Notes: generated by a model not told the origin, from the sequence alone. A stretch of DNA of 64,000 nt from CAVRZR01 sp964354215 (GCA_964354215.1 CAYGYT010000004.1:1-64000); one strand, 5' to 3'; shown: positions 43,319 to 52,072, counted from the first letter of the stretch. A program made the numbers and translations.

Positions 43319-44122
43319 GTGAAATCGACACAGTACTCCGAGAAGACGCTCGACCACTTCCGCAACCCGCGCAACGTGGGCGTGCTCGAGGGTGACGACG
43401 TCGCAGTGGGCCGGGTGGGCAACCCCGTGTGCGGCGATCTCATGGAGATGTACATCCGCGTGAAGGACGACCGCATCGAGGACATCACGTTCCAGACGTT
43501 CGGGTGCGGTTCGGCGGTCGCCACCTCGAGCATGACCACCGAGCTCGTGAAGGGCATGACCCTCGACGAGGCACTCGAGGTCACTCGCAAGGATGTCGCG
43601 GATGCGCTGGACGGCCTGCCGCCCATCAAGATGCACTGCTCCAACCTCGCCGCCGACGCGCTGCACGATGCGATTCGCAACTGGCGGGCGGGCGTGAAGC
43701 TCACGCCGCTGTCCGCCGAAGAGATCGAATCGACAGGTGTAGGCTGCGGTGCGCGCGAGGCGACGGTCGTCGAGAGCGCGGATGACTACGTCGGCCACGG
43801 CGTGTACAAGCGCGTAGACGACACGACGGCGCTGGATGGTCAGCGGGTGCTGGTGCTCGACAAGGGCGAGCGCTCGGCGAAGCTCGCACTCGAGCTCACC
43901 AAGGTGACGCCGCGCGTCGTGTTCCTCACCGAGCTCGACGGACTCGGGCTATCCGACGACGTATCGCATGACATCAAGCGCTCGGACGTCAAGGTGCTCT
44001 ACCAGTCCCGCCTGCTCGCAGTGGGCGGTGAGGGCGAGGTCGAGAAGGTGCGCATCCTCGATCTGGACGAAGACGACGAGTACGAGCTCTTCGTCGACGC
44101 CGTGGTGCTGCTCGAGGCTTAG
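43319..44122 (+). CDS. IscU scaffold fused to thioredoxin-reductase-like domain
   Basis: A 267-residue two-domain protein starting at a GTG after AAGGAGG. Residues about 1-128 are a complete IscU/NifU scaffold: EKTLDHFRNPRNVGVLE, VGNPVCGDLMEMYI, TFQTFGCGSAVATSS, PPIKMHCSNLAADAL hold the three cluster cysteines, the Asp and the neighbouring His. Residues about 175-267 (VLVLDKGERSAKLALELTKV, VKVLYQSRLLAVGGEGEVEK, VRILDLDEDDEYELFVDAVV) resemble the NADPH-binding half of thioredoxin reductase, but the GxGxxG loop is degraded to LDKGERSAK. The fusion partner, next to a lysine-less NifS, suggests a different way to supply sulfur or electrons. Two cysteines (VGCGAREA) lie in the linker. Confidence 0.88.
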   Translation: MKSTQYSEKTLDHFRNPRNVGVLEGDDVAVGRVGNPVCGDLMEMYIRVKDDRIEDITFQTFGCGSAVATSSMTTELVKGMTLDEALEVTRKDVADALDGLPPIKMHCSNLAADALHDAIRNWRAGVKLTPLSAEEIESTGVGCGAREATVVESADDYVGHGVYKRVDDTTALDGQRVLVLDKGERSAKLALELTKVTPRVVFLTELDGLGLSDDVSHDIKRSDVKVLYQSRLLAVGGEGEVEKVRILDLDEDDEYELFVDAVVLLEA

Positions 44123-44141
44123 GAGCGGAGGCGCGTCTACG

Positions 44142-44306
44142 ATGGGAGGGACCGTGGAAGGGTCAACGGCGCGGCCCGGTGGGAGTCGTCGTCGGCGCGT
44201 GCTCTGGGGTGTCGTGGTCGCGACCTGGCTGGTTGTGCTGTACTTGATGACCGTTGCCGCGTACAACGTCGGTGCGATTCTAGGGGCCGAAGGTCGCCTC
44301 TGGTGA
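44142..44306 (+). CDS. Small single-span membrane protein
   Basis: A 54-residue protein beginning MGGTVEGSTARPGGSRRRRV and continuing with one hydrophobic segment (LWGVVVATWLVVLYLMTVAA). The four arginines before the helix place the N-terminus inside. GCGGAGG is 12-15 bases upstream. It ends 27 bases inside the opposite-strand gene at 44280. The family is unknown; it may be the last gene of the sulfur operon. Confidence 0.6.
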   Translation: MGGTVEGSTARPGGSRRRRVLWGVVVATWLVVLYLMTVAAYNVGAILGAEGRLW

Positions 44307-45320
44307 TCTCGGTGGCGTCGTCGCAGCGTCGCTCGAGTCTTCGGCGGGCGGCTTCGGCTGTCTCCACATCGGGGCGGTGAGCCGCAGCGTCGAGACGATC
44401 GGGTCGATCGCCATGACGCGGACTCCCGTGCGCAGCCGCTCATCCCCGCGGACGAACTCGGCTATCGCCGGTCCGTGGTCGTAGTACCAGGCCACGAACG
44501 CGCGGCCAGGCGCGCACTCCATGAGCACCTCGTCGCGGAAGTCGCGCAGGGTGTCGAGCTTCGGCCCCTCGGGGGTGCCATACACGGCGGTCGCGACGAA
44601 ACAGAACGAGTCAAGTGAGAACTCGCCTGAGGAGCTGCTCGAGTCTTCCTTCCAGACTACTGCCGCTTTGTCGTGCGCCTTGGTGCGGTCCCCGAGCGTC
44701 GCTTTGCCGTCCCTGCCGATGTACTTGTTCTTGGCCGCCTGCTTGTTCGTGTATGCCTGGCCCTGCCAGCCGTCCACGACGTAGGCGGTGCCGCCCCACG
44801 TGCTCGGATCGTTGGTCTTGGCGCCGTCTTTCATGCCCCACACGACGAAGTTGTGGCCTGAACTGCCCGCCGAGGAACTCACGATACGCACGTTCTCATC
44901 TACGCCGGCCTGCTTCAGGATGTAGTAGCTGAGGCAGGCGCACTCCTCGCACGCGCCGAAGCGGCTCCTCCACACCCACTGGGCGGACTTGTCGTAGTCG
45001 AAGTGGTTCCGGCGCCCGCGCGCACGGTCGAGCTGGACCTCAGGGTCGTAGTCGGTACCGTACATCCAGGGCTTCCAGTTGCGTGAGTCCTGCATCCGCT
45101 CGACGGAGTTCGCGTTGCGCACGCGCTGGTCGACGATCGAAGACAGTTCGCGAGCCACCTCCAGGCGCGTGTAGTTGCCGCTGCTGTACATGTCTTTGAT
45201 GCGCTCGACGGCGTCATCGAGTGTTTCGAGCTCGGGTGTCGCCATGGCCGGTCCGGCGCACAACAGGACGCCGAGCAACACGAGGGCCGCGAGCACCCCG
45301 CCGAGACTCCTTTGGGACAT
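44280..45320 (-). CDS. Secreted protein with transglutaminase-like and CFI-box domains
   Basis: A 346-residue exported protein: signal peptide (LGGVLAALVLLGVLLCAGPA) cut before MATPELET. The middle has a papain/transglutaminase-like triad in the order Cys (GACEECACLSYYILKQAG), His (SGHNFVVWGMKDG) and Asp (AYVVDGWQGQAY). From about residue 240 comes a CFI-box module: DSFCFVATAVYGTPEGPKLD, TLRDFRDEVLMECAPGRAFV, WYYDHGPAIAEFVR. CFI-box tails occur on many secreted bacterial proteins, function unknown. The ATG at 45320 follows GGGGGGTGG. It diverges from the WG-repeat gene. Confidence 0.8.
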   Translation of the reverse strand: MSQRSLGGVLAALVLLGVLLCAGPAMATPELETLDDAVERIKDMYSSGNYTRLEVARELSSIVDQRVRNANSVERMQDSRNWKPWMYGTDYDPEVQLDRARGRRNHFDYDKSAQWVWRSRFGACEECACLSYYILKQAGVDENVRIVSSSAGSSGHNFVVWGMKDGAKTNDPSTWGGTAYVVDGWQGQAYTNKQAAKNKYIGRDGKATLGDRTKAHDKAAVVWKEDSSSSSGEFSLDSFCFVATAVYGTPEGPKLDTLRDFRDEVLMECAPGRAFVAWYYDHGPAIAEFVRGDERLRTGVRVMAIDPIVSTLRLTAPMWRQPKPPAEDSSDAATTPPRSPEATFGP

Positions 45321-45420
45321 GTTGCCACCCCCCTGGGAAAGGGTATACCCACAATCGGGACGATGCTCAAAGGGCGGCGCGCCTCTTGGGTTGCCATACA
45401 ATGAGGTGCGAGGGGGAAGC

Positions 45421-46689
45421 ATGTTCTGCACGAAGTGTGGCGCCTCCGTGAACCTCGAAGAGGGTCCGTTCTGCACGGAGTGCGGCAATCGAGTAGATGA
45501 CACGGTGGGCGCCGCCACCCAAGCACCGGAGCTCGCCTGGGCACCCGAGCCGGCCCCGACACCCCTCGCCACGCCGGAGCCCCTTGCCCCACCAGAACCG
45601 GGCGTGATCCCTGCGGGTATGACGGCCGACGCCCCGCTCGAGCGACCCAAGAAGTCGCGACGATGGCCGTGGATCCTTAGCGCGGTCGTGATAACCATCG
45701 TGGTGGTGGCGTGGGCGGGACTGGCAGGATACCGGAGCGGACACGACAGCCTCGAGCGCCTGCGTCAGGCGGAGGCGGCCTCGGAGGCGCAGGCCAAGCC
45801 GGGCGCCGCCACAGCGGAAGTGGAGCCGCCCGCTCCCGCAGCTGCCGAGCCGCCCGACTCCACACCTCGCACCGCCGACACAGAGCCGCGTCGCCTATAC
45901 CCGATTCAAACCGGGGGCAAGAGCGGCTTCATGGATGCGAACGGAAACGTCGTGGTTCAAGCGACATTCGACGGTACCGGTCCCTTCGCCGAAGGGCGCG
46001 GCCTCGTGACGAACGACTTTCTGTGGGGCTTCTGCGACGAGCGGGGAGAGGTCGTCGTCGAGCCCCGGTACGAGGCAGCCTTCCCCTTCTCGGAGGGCCT
46101 TGCCGCAGTGATGGAGGGCGACAAGTGGGGGTTCGTCGACACGGCGGGGAAGGTCGTGATTCCGCTGGCGTACACGACGGCCGACACATTCGCCGAGGGT
46201 CTCGCGCCCGCGGGGAAGGGGGGCAAGACCGGCTACATCGACCGCACCGGGACGTTCAAGATCGCGCCGGCCTACTCCTTCGGCACCTCCTTCCATGACG
46301 GACTCGCGGCGGTCGGGATGTCCGGCGGGATCGGCTACATCGACACGTCGGGCAAGCTCGCCATACCGGACACCTACCAGTTCGCGGGCGATTTCGGCGA
46401 TGGACTGGCCGCGGTCGTCGATGCGAATGGGGATACGGGCTGGATCGACAAGACCGGAAGCACACGCATCAAGCCGACGTTCCAGTCTGGGGGCACCTTC
46501 TCGGACGGGCTTGCCCCGGCGGCCAAGGGCAACAAGTGGGGATACATCGACAAAGCGGGAAAGTGGGTCATTCAGCCTCAGTACGACCAGTGTGAGGCCT
46601 TTGAAGGCGAACTTGCCGAGGTGCTCGTCGGCGGCAAGAGCGGCTGGATCGACCGGTCGGGACGCTATGTCTGGCGGCCAAGTCAGTAG
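45421..46689 (+). CDS. Zinc-ribbon membrane protein with WG repeats
   Basis: A 422-residue protein: an N-terminal zinc ribbon (MFCTKCGASVNLEEGPFCTE CGN), a Pro-rich stretch, a membrane helix (WPWILSAVVITIVVVAWAGL), a second Ala/Pro-rich linker and then about seven WG/KWG-type repeats of roughly 40 residues, each like KWGFVDTAGKVVIPLAYTTA. The repeats form a beta-propeller-like binding surface outside the cell. Start ATG 45421 follows GAGGGGGAAGC. A TACAAT -10 (45397-45402) is close upstream. It is divergent from the CFI-box protein and may work with it. Confidence 0.88.
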   Translation: MFCTKCGASVNLEEGPFCTECGNRVDDTVGAATQAPELAWAPEPAPTPLATPEPLAPPEPGVIPAGMTADAPLERPKKSRRWPWILSAVVITIVVVAWAGLAGYRSGHDSLERLRQAEAASEAQAKPGAATAEVEPPAPAAAEPPDSTPRTADTEPRRLYPIQTGGKSGFMDANGNVVVQATFDGTGPFAEGRGLVTNDFLWGFCDERGEVVVEPRYEAAFPFSEGLAAVMEGDKWGFVDTAGKVVIPLAYTTADTFAEGLAPAGKGGKTGYIDRTGTFKIAPAYSFGTSFHDGLAAVGMSGGIGYIDTSGKLAIPDTYQFAGDFGDGLAAVVDANGDTGWIDKTGSTRIKPTFQSGGTFSDGLAPAAKGNKWGYIDKAGKWVIQPQYDQCEAFEGELAEVLVGGKSGWIDRSGRYVWRPSQ

Positions 46690-46786
46690 TAGAGCCCGAA
46701 CGGCAGAACCGGCTGGAAGACCGCCGCCACGCTCCACACCGCGCACTCTGGACGCACGACTTACTACACCTACGTCCGGGCGCGAC

Positions 46787-47335
46787 CTAGAGTGCGGGTT
46801 CGTCCTCGCCAAGACGGGTCGCCGCCACGTCCACGTTCGCCTGATGTCCGGCCTCGGAGAGCGCCGACTGCCAGTCCTTCTCGGCCAGCTCAGGCGGTAC
46901 GGCCACGACGGTCGTCATCGAGAACAGGGGAGTCCCGCTCACGGGAGCCGGACTGGTCGACGTCTCCATCGATTCGATGTTGATGCCCTTCTGCGACAGG
47001 CCGTGGGCGATGTCGTGGACGATGCCCTCATGATCGGCGCCCGTCACATCGATGCGGTAGGCAAGGCAGCGCGTGCGTATCGCGCTGGGCGACTGCTCGG
47101 TCTGCGACGTGGTGAGCTTGTAGCCCTGGTCGGCAAGGTACTCGAACGCCGGCTCGAGGTTCGCGAGCTGCTCGGCGGATAGAGAGACCAGCATCAGGAT
47201 CGCAAAGTCACCGCCGAGACGGGCCATCCGGCTCGTTTCGACATTGGCGCCGAGCTTGAGCAGCGCGCCTGTGACCTCTTCGACGATACCGACCCGGTCG
47301 GGTCCGGTCAGAGTGAGAATGATCGTGCTCTGCAT
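46787..47335 (-). CDS. GcvR-type double ACT domain protein
   Basis: A 182-residue protein with two ACT domains: IILTLTGPDRVGIVEEVTGA (residues about 4-85) and YRIDVTGADHEGIVHDIAHG (about 95-175). The family resembles GcvR and senses amino acids such as glycine; no DNA-binding part is present, so it acts through a partner protein. The ATG at 47335 gives the standard N-terminus. It runs tail-to-tail with the WG-repeat gene. Confidence 0.85.
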   Translation of the reverse strand: MQSTIILTLTGPDRVGIVEEVTGALLKLGANVETSRMARLGGDFAILMLVSLSAEQLANLEPAFEYLADQGYKLTTSQTEQSPSAIRTRCLAYRIDVTGADHEGIVHDIAHGLSQKGINIESMETSTSPAPVSGTPLFSMTTVVAVPPELAEKDWQSALSEAGHQANVDVAATRLGEDEPAL

Positions 47336-47409
47336 CTGCCGAGGCCCTCTCTCGATGCGCTGCGAGGCGTTCACGCTTCGCGGCTGTGTGTCCGAGCGTG
47401 TCCTTGCGG

Positions 47410-47904
47410 CTAGGATATCGCCTTTGCGAGGTCGCCGCCCCACCTGCGCGCTCGTTCCAGCTCGCCTTCACGCATCGGCCCGTAGGTGCCCGCTACGAGG
47501 AAGCGCTCGCGTTTTGCAACGGGACGATAGCCAGCTGCTTCGAGCGTACGGTCAATCTTCCGCGTCGCGCTGCCGGGGGACCATTTGAATCGCGTCTCGA
47601 ACGTGGCGAACGCGCCCTGACCCTTTGGCAGCGAGGCTAGCCACGTGCGCATCGAGGGGTGTGAGACATCCGCGGGTCGGGGCGCCTTCTTGTCGGCGCC
47701 GAGCGTCTCGTAGTTCTGCTGCCTTGGCAAAGCGAAGCCCATGAGGGGAGCACCCACGACCAGAAGGCCAGCGTCTGCCAGGGCTTCGGGCGTTGCCTCG
47801 TCCGTGCGAAGCACGCGGGTATCGGGTCCGATCCCCTCGGCGATGGCTCTCGCAACTGCCTCGGTGTTGCCCCAGAACGATTCGTACACGACAACAGCTC
47901 TCAC
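47410..47904 (-). CDS. Flavodoxin-like protein
   Basis: A 164-residue flavodoxin fold protein. AVVVYESFWGNTEAVARAIA is the FMN phosphate loop, LLVVGAPLMGFALPRQQ the second FMN loop, and GAFATFETRFKWSPGSATRK the third. The Ser/Thr-rich phosphate loop (ESFWGNTEAVA) suits FMN. It probably carries electrons. It follows a 13-base tandem repeat region and lies next to the ACT gene. Confidence 0.88.
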   Translation of the reverse strand: MRAVVVYESFWGNTEAVARAIAEGIGPDTRVLRTDEATPEALADAGLLVVGAPLMGFALPRQQNYETLGADKKAPRPADVSHPSMRTWLASLPKGQGAFATFETRFKWSPGSATRKIDRTLEAAGYRPVAKRERFLVAGTYGPMREGELERARRWGGDLAKAIS

Positions 47905-47927
47905 GGCGCACCCCTCCCGACGGTTCC

Positions 47928-47988
47928 GGCGGCCTATCCGGGTGGCCTATCCGGGCGGCCTATCCGGGCGGCCTATCCGGGCGGCCTA
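47928..47988 (+). repeat. 13-bp tandem repeat, 4.7 copies
   Basis: GGCGGCCTATCCG is repeated at 47928, 47941 (one substitution), 47954 and 47967, with a partial copy at 47980-47988. The unit is not a multiple of three. The array lies between the flavodoxin start and the end of the GIY-YIG gene and touches the stop codon of the latter. Confidence 0.9.
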
Positions 47989-48321
47989 GTACCCCATATC
48001 CCCATATGCGAGCTTCTCGCGCCACATCGTCTCGAGGGCTCGCAGGTCGGCAGTGGGTTCGTAGCCCGGCTCGTCGATGGGTTCGAGCACGTCAAGCACC
48101 TCGAAATCGAACGCGTCCGGTCCCATCTCGTTCCAGTCCTGTTGCAGCGCGCGGTTCGGGTGTCCGCCGCTCTCCAGCTGGAACCGCTGCCGATTGAGCA
48201 TCGACGGCAGATCGCTCGTGGAGCCGACGAGCGACTTACCGTTCGTGCGGTTGTGCACGCGAAAGACACCCATCGGGCGCGGCGTCTCCTTGTACTGTCT
48301 GACCGCCTCGCGCCGATCCAC
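47986..48321 (-). CDS. Small GIY-YIG nuclease-like protein
   Basis: A 111-residue protein. MGVFRVHNRTNGKSLVGSTS, RFQLESGGHPNRALQQDWNE and AFDFEVLDVLEPIDEPGYEP correspond to a degenerate GIY-YIG domain (V-F-R for GIY, LVG for YIG). The family occurs widely in Gram-positives, function unknown. The GTG at 48321 follows AGGAGG with eight bases between, preferred over upstream codons. Confidence 0.72.
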   Translation of the reverse strand: MDRREAVRQYKETPRPMGVFRVHNRTNGKSLVGSTSDLPSMLNRQRFQLESGGHPNRALQQDWNEMGPDAFDFEVLDVLEPIDEPGYEPTADLRALETMWREKLAYGDMGY

Positions 48322-48415
48322 CGCGTGGCCTCCTGTCGACCGCGAGTCGCAACGGGCTCGGACCATCATAGTCCGGTCGAGTAGTCGGCGCGCAGCAGGC
48401 AGCTGCACGACCACA

Positions 48416-48751
48416 CTAGACGGCGACCAGCGAGCCAACCGCCATGAGTACGAGCGCCAGCAACGCGAGAGCGAGCATCGAGGGGCTGCCCCAGCGGCCA
48501 AGCGACCACCCAGGGTCGCTCACGGCGCCGCTCCGCTGGGCCTCGCGGTACATCGGCAGCGTGATCAGTGCGACCACGATCGCGGTTGCGCCCGCCGCCA
48601 GGCGCAGCCACTCGAGGAACTGCCAGCCGCCTACCCAGAGGAGCAGGAGTGACGGCAGCGTGGCGAGCAGCCACGCGAGACGCACCGAGATGGCGGTCCG
48701 CTCCCGCAGGATGTCAGCCAGAGCGAGCGACACGGACCAGTAGCTCGTCAC
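48416..48751 (-). CDS. Amino-acid permease, C-terminal part
   Basis: The last 111 or so residues of an APC-type permease, downstream of the gap in reading direction: TSYWSVSLALADILRERTAI, SVRLAWLLATLPSLLLLWVG and two more hydrophobic segments. The N-terminal part is at 48852-49396. Confidence 0.8.
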   Translation of the reverse strand: MTSYWSVSLALADILRERTAISVRLAWLLATLPSLLLLWVGGWQFLEWLRLAAGATAIVVALITLPMYREAQRSGAVSDPGWSLGRWGSPSMLALALLALVLMAVGSLVAV

Positions 48752-48851
48752 NNNNNNNNNNNNNNNNNNNNNNNNNNNNNNNNNNNNNNNNNNNNNNNNN
48801 NNNNNNNNNNNNNNNNNNNNNNNNNNNNNNNNNNNNNNNNNNNNNNNNNNN
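48752..48851. other. Assembly gap (100 N)
   Basis: Exactly 100 N inside the permease gene. The two flanks are in the same frame, which happens once in three by chance. The real length is unknown; by family length perhaps 150-300 bases are missing. Confidence 0.97.
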
Positions 48852-49396
48852 GTCGCGGAGCCGGAAGGCCCGAGCGGCGCTCGGAACGGAAGAGAGAGCG
48901 CCCCCACTCCGATTGCGGCCACCAAGGCGACCAAGATGATGGCGCCGAACCGCTCAGCGACCCCGATCGCCTTGAGGCCGAAGAAGACGACGCCGGCAGA
49001 GACCACCCACACGAGGAACTCGGCGAGACGCGGAGCGATGCCAGTCAAGTCGGCGACGATCTCTCCTGCGCCCGACACGTAGGCTGCGAGGTTCGCCAGA
49101 AAAGCGACGCTCAGAAGCGCGAAAACCGTCCAGAGCAGCAGCTGGCCGATGCGCCCACGCAAGACGTAGAGCCGCATCAACTCCACGATCTGCAGGTCGC
49201 GCCCGGTACGGAAGAGGACCTCGGCGAGCATGAGGTGAACGAGCGCGCTCGCGGCCCAGGCGACGGGCAGGATGACCGCGAGCCCGATGAGCCCCACGCG
49301 TTCGGCGAGGTAGGGGACGGCCATGATCCCGGCGCCCACACCCGCGCCGACCATCAGCGAGGTTGCTTCCCATCGCGTGAGCTCGCTCTTCTGCAT
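48852..49396 (-). CDS. Amino-acid permease, N-terminal part
   Basis: The first 181 residues of a membrane transporter of the aromatic/spore-germination permease type. RWEATSLMVGAGVGAGIMAV PYLAERVG is the family's first helix with the unwound GxGxGI substrate segment. AEVLFRTGRDLQIVELMRLY and five more hydrophobic segments follow. The substrate is probably an amino acid. The gene continues after the gap at 48751. Confidence 0.85.
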
Positions 49397-49490
49397 GGTC
49401 TGCCTCCTTGGTGCGCTGCCGGCGTCCGGGCAGCCAGCGTGCGACGAAGTTGGGTACGGGGCAGTGAGGGTCAGGCTCTTGTGCGATGGA

Positions 49491-50600
49491 TCAGAGCGTG
49501 GCGATCTCGATGTAGGGAATGCGAGCGTCGAGCATCTCGACAGGGTCGACGGACCAGGACAGCGCGTACAGGTCGCTCCGGTACGTGACGTGCAGCCATC
49601 GGCGCGCGACGGCGAGGAGGGGGTCGTTGTCGGCCAAGCCGAGCATCAAGAAGAGCTTGCCTAGCTCGTGCGCCCGGCGCACGCACGCCGAGAGCAGGCC
49701 GCGCATCACGACCGGGTCGTCATCTGCGACGCAGACGCAGGTGGCAAACGCGAGGGGAATCGCTTCGCCTGGCGGAGTCAGGGCCTGCGCGCCGAGAAGT
49801 CGGGCCACGAGATCGTAGCCGGGCCGAAGGCGCCGGAGCGTGGTCCCGTACGCTTCGACGATGTCTTGCTTGAACGCGGCCTGGTCCCACGCGGCCATCA
49901 CTCCGACGATAGCGCCATCGTCGCTGCGCGCGACCATCACGTCCCTCGGTGCGAGGCCACGGAGCGCCGCGCCGCCGGTGAAGTCCTCGAGCGAGTATGC
50001 CGGGAAGAACTGACGGCGGGGTCCGTGGCTGCGGAGGAACCCGACGACCTCAGCCAGCTCCCCGGAGGATGCCGGCTGCACGTCGACACCCAGGGTGCGC
50101 GGGGGTCGATGCAGCCGCACGAGGATCGCGCAGGTCGTGAGTCCCGAGATGCGGGTGGCTTGGATGCCGGCCGGCGGTCTCGCACCCACGAGCAGCTCAC
50201 GCGCGCGCGGGTTCTCGCCGGCAATGACGCCGAAGTAGAGGAGCCCCGGTGCACTCATCTCTCGAACGAGTTTCGCGCCGCGCGGGATCAGCCACCGTCC
50301 CTGGAACTCCGGGGCAACACGAATTTGGCCGATGTAGCCGAGGGACCTCTCGGCACCATTCACGAAGGCGGGGTGCTCGGCGCGACAGGCGATTCCGGCG
50401 AGCCGGCCATCCGGTCGATGCCGGGCTGTGAGCACGTCACACGGATTGCCCATGATCGAGATGCCCAAGAAGTAGTCGGGTTCCCGGGCGAACCGAACGG
50501 TGACAGCGCCCGGCATCGGGATGGAGCCGACGAGCGCTCGGATCTCGGGCTCGTCGTCGCGTGTCGCGAGGCGGATGTCGAATCCGGCATCGGCGCTCAT
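49491..50600 (-). CDS. GNAT-like acetyltransferase family protein
   Basis: A 369-residue protein with two halves. The first half (FDIRLATRDDEPEIRALVGS, GYIGQIRVAPEFQGRWLIPR) is a GNAT domain with the acyl-CoA pyrophosphate loop in GQIRVAPEFQGRW. The second half resembles another GNAT repeat without a clear CoA loop (GLADNDPLLAVARRWLHVTY). Function is unknown. It lies 11 bases downstream of a B12-binding radical SAM gene and is probably in the same operon. Confidence 0.75.
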   Translation of the reverse strand: MSADAGFDIRLATRDDEPEIRALVGSIPMPGAVTVRFAREPDYFLGISIMGNPCDVLTARHRPDGRLAGIACRAEHPAFVNGAERSLGYIGQIRVAPEFQGRWLIPRGAKLVREMSAPGLLYFGVIAGENPRARELLVGARPPAGIQATRISGLTTCAILVRLHRPPRTLGVDVQPASSGELAEVVGFLRSHGPRRQFFPAYSLEDFTGGAALRGLAPRDVMVARSDDGAIVGVMAAWDQAAFKQDIVEAYGTTLRRLRPGYDLVARLLGAQALTPPGEAIPLAFATCVCVADDDPVVMRGLLSACVRRAHELGKLFLMLGLADNDPLLAVARRWLHVTYRSDLYALSWSVDPVEMLDARIPYIEIATL

Positions 50601-50610
50601 CGGGCGGTGT

Positions 50611-51942
50611 TCACCGCGTCCCCAGTCTCATGCCTTGGCGCTTGAACGCCTCGCGGCGGAAGAGCGGGTTGTACGCGCAGTAGAGAGCGAAACGGAACGG
50701 CGAGGCCAGGTTCGTGCGCGGATCGAGTGCTCGCCGCCAGATGGAGGCTCGGCTGCTCCACCGCCTCCGACACGCCCAGGCCGACTCCGTGAGCTCGTCG
50801 GCCGACATCAGGGCCGGTTGGAAGGCCGCGTAGTTGAAACGGTAGTCCGGATGGAGCCACCATCGCCCGTCGTAGAGCAGCCGTCCCTCGGCCTTGAGCC
50901 GCTCGTAGAGCGGGGTCGACGGGTACGGCATGATGATGTTGAACGCAGCGAACGTGAAGTGGTTCTCGATCGCCCACTCGTCGGTCGCGATGATCGAGGC
51001 GGGCGTGTCGTGGTCGTATCCGAGCGCGAACGCGGCCCACGTCTGCAGGTGATGGGCGCGCAGCGTCGCGACAACATCCGCGTAGCGATCAGAAGCGGCC
51101 AAGTTCGGTGCCTTGTGCATCTGACGAAGGTTCTCCGGATCGAGGCTTTCGAACCCGATCACGTTGCCGAGGCACCCGCTCTCGACGAACAGCTCCATCA
51201 GCTCGGGGTCCCGCGCGTGGTCCACGCTGACCTGTGAGACCCAGCGGATCTTGAGTGGGATGAGCGCTCGGAGCAGCACCTTGGCGGCCTCGGGGTCGGC
51301 GGCGAAGTTGTCGTCGACGAAGAAGAGGTCCTTGAGATCTTGTGTCCGGATCTCCGCGACGACGTCGTCGACGGGGCGTGTGTAGTGGTGGTGCGAGAAG
51401 TACGCGCCCACCGCGCAGAACTCGCATCCGTGGCGGCAGCCGCGTCCGAACTGCAGCAGGCTGATGGGCAGGTACCCCTTGCCGGCGTAGAGGTCCCGCC
51501 GGGGAAGGGACCCCGGTTGTGCCGTTCCTACCGGCGCATCGTAGCGTGGCCTCAGCCGTCCTTCGTGGGCGTCTTGAACAACCTGCGACCAGAGGGTCTC
51601 GCCGTCGCCTGTGTAGACGGAGTCCGCGTGTTCGGCGACTTCGTCGGGAATCAATGTGGCGTGCATCCCGCCCATCACGACCGGGACCTTGCGCGCCCGG
51701 TACTCGGCGGCGATCTCGTAGGAGCGCCGCGCGGTGAACGACTCGATGTTGATGGCGACGAGGTCTGTCGGCTCGTCGTAGTCGATCTCGTCGATGCGGT
51801 CGTCGATGAGCCGACAGTCCACGCCCTTCGGGGTGAGGCCTGCGAGGACACCCAACGACAGCGGCTCCATGCGCGCGTCGTCGACGAACTGCACGCCGTC
51901 AGCCAGGCTGCCGAGGGTCGGCTTGATGAACGTCACCTGCAT
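50611..51942 (-). CDS. B12-binding radical SAM protein
   Basis: A 443-residue enzyme of the BchE/HpnJ class. An N-terminal B12-binding-like Rossmann domain (PLSLGVLAGLTPKGVDCRLI, PVVMGGMHATLIPDEVAEHA) precedes the radical SAM core with GCRHGCEFCAVGAYF, where the three cysteines bind the [4Fe-4S] cluster. The C-terminal domain is longer than usual (to LGTR). Such enzymes methylate or rearrange unactivated carbons in lipids, hopanoids or pigments; the substrate is unknown. The GNAT-like gene follows directly. Confidence 0.88.
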   Translation of the reverse strand: MQVTFIKPTLGSLADGVQFVDDARMEPLSLGVLAGLTPKGVDCRLIDDRIDEIDYDEPTDLVAINIESFTARRSYEIAAEYRARKVPVVMGGMHATLIPDEVAEHADSVYTGDGETLWSQVVQDAHEGRLRPRYDAPVGTAQPGSLPRRDLYAGKGYLPISLLQFGRGCRHGCEFCAVGAYFSHHHYTRPVDDVVAEIRTQDLKDLFFVDDNFAADPEAAKVLLRALIPLKIRWVSQVSVDHARDPELMELFVESGCLGNVIGFESLDPENLRQMHKAPNLAASDRYADVVATLRAHHLQTWAAFALGYDHDTPASIIATDEWAIENHFTFAAFNIIMPYPSTPLYERLKAEGRLLYDGRWWLHPDYRFNYAAFQPALMSADELTESAWACRRRWSSRASIWRRALDPRTNLASPFRFALYCAYNPLFRREAFKRQGMRLGTR

Positions 51943-52072
51943 GGCGCCGCCTCCCCGCGACGACAAAGCGCACGCCGACGCACACTCCGGCTCTCTCCAG
52001 AATATACCCGCGGGCTGGGAGGGTCGGGAGCATGGCCGGAAGACAGGGCCGAACACCCGGAGCTGGAAAGCA

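Noticed and set aside
47928..47988. CRISPR-like repeats
   Set aside because: The copies are directly adjacent 13-mers without spacers, so this is a simple tandem repeat.
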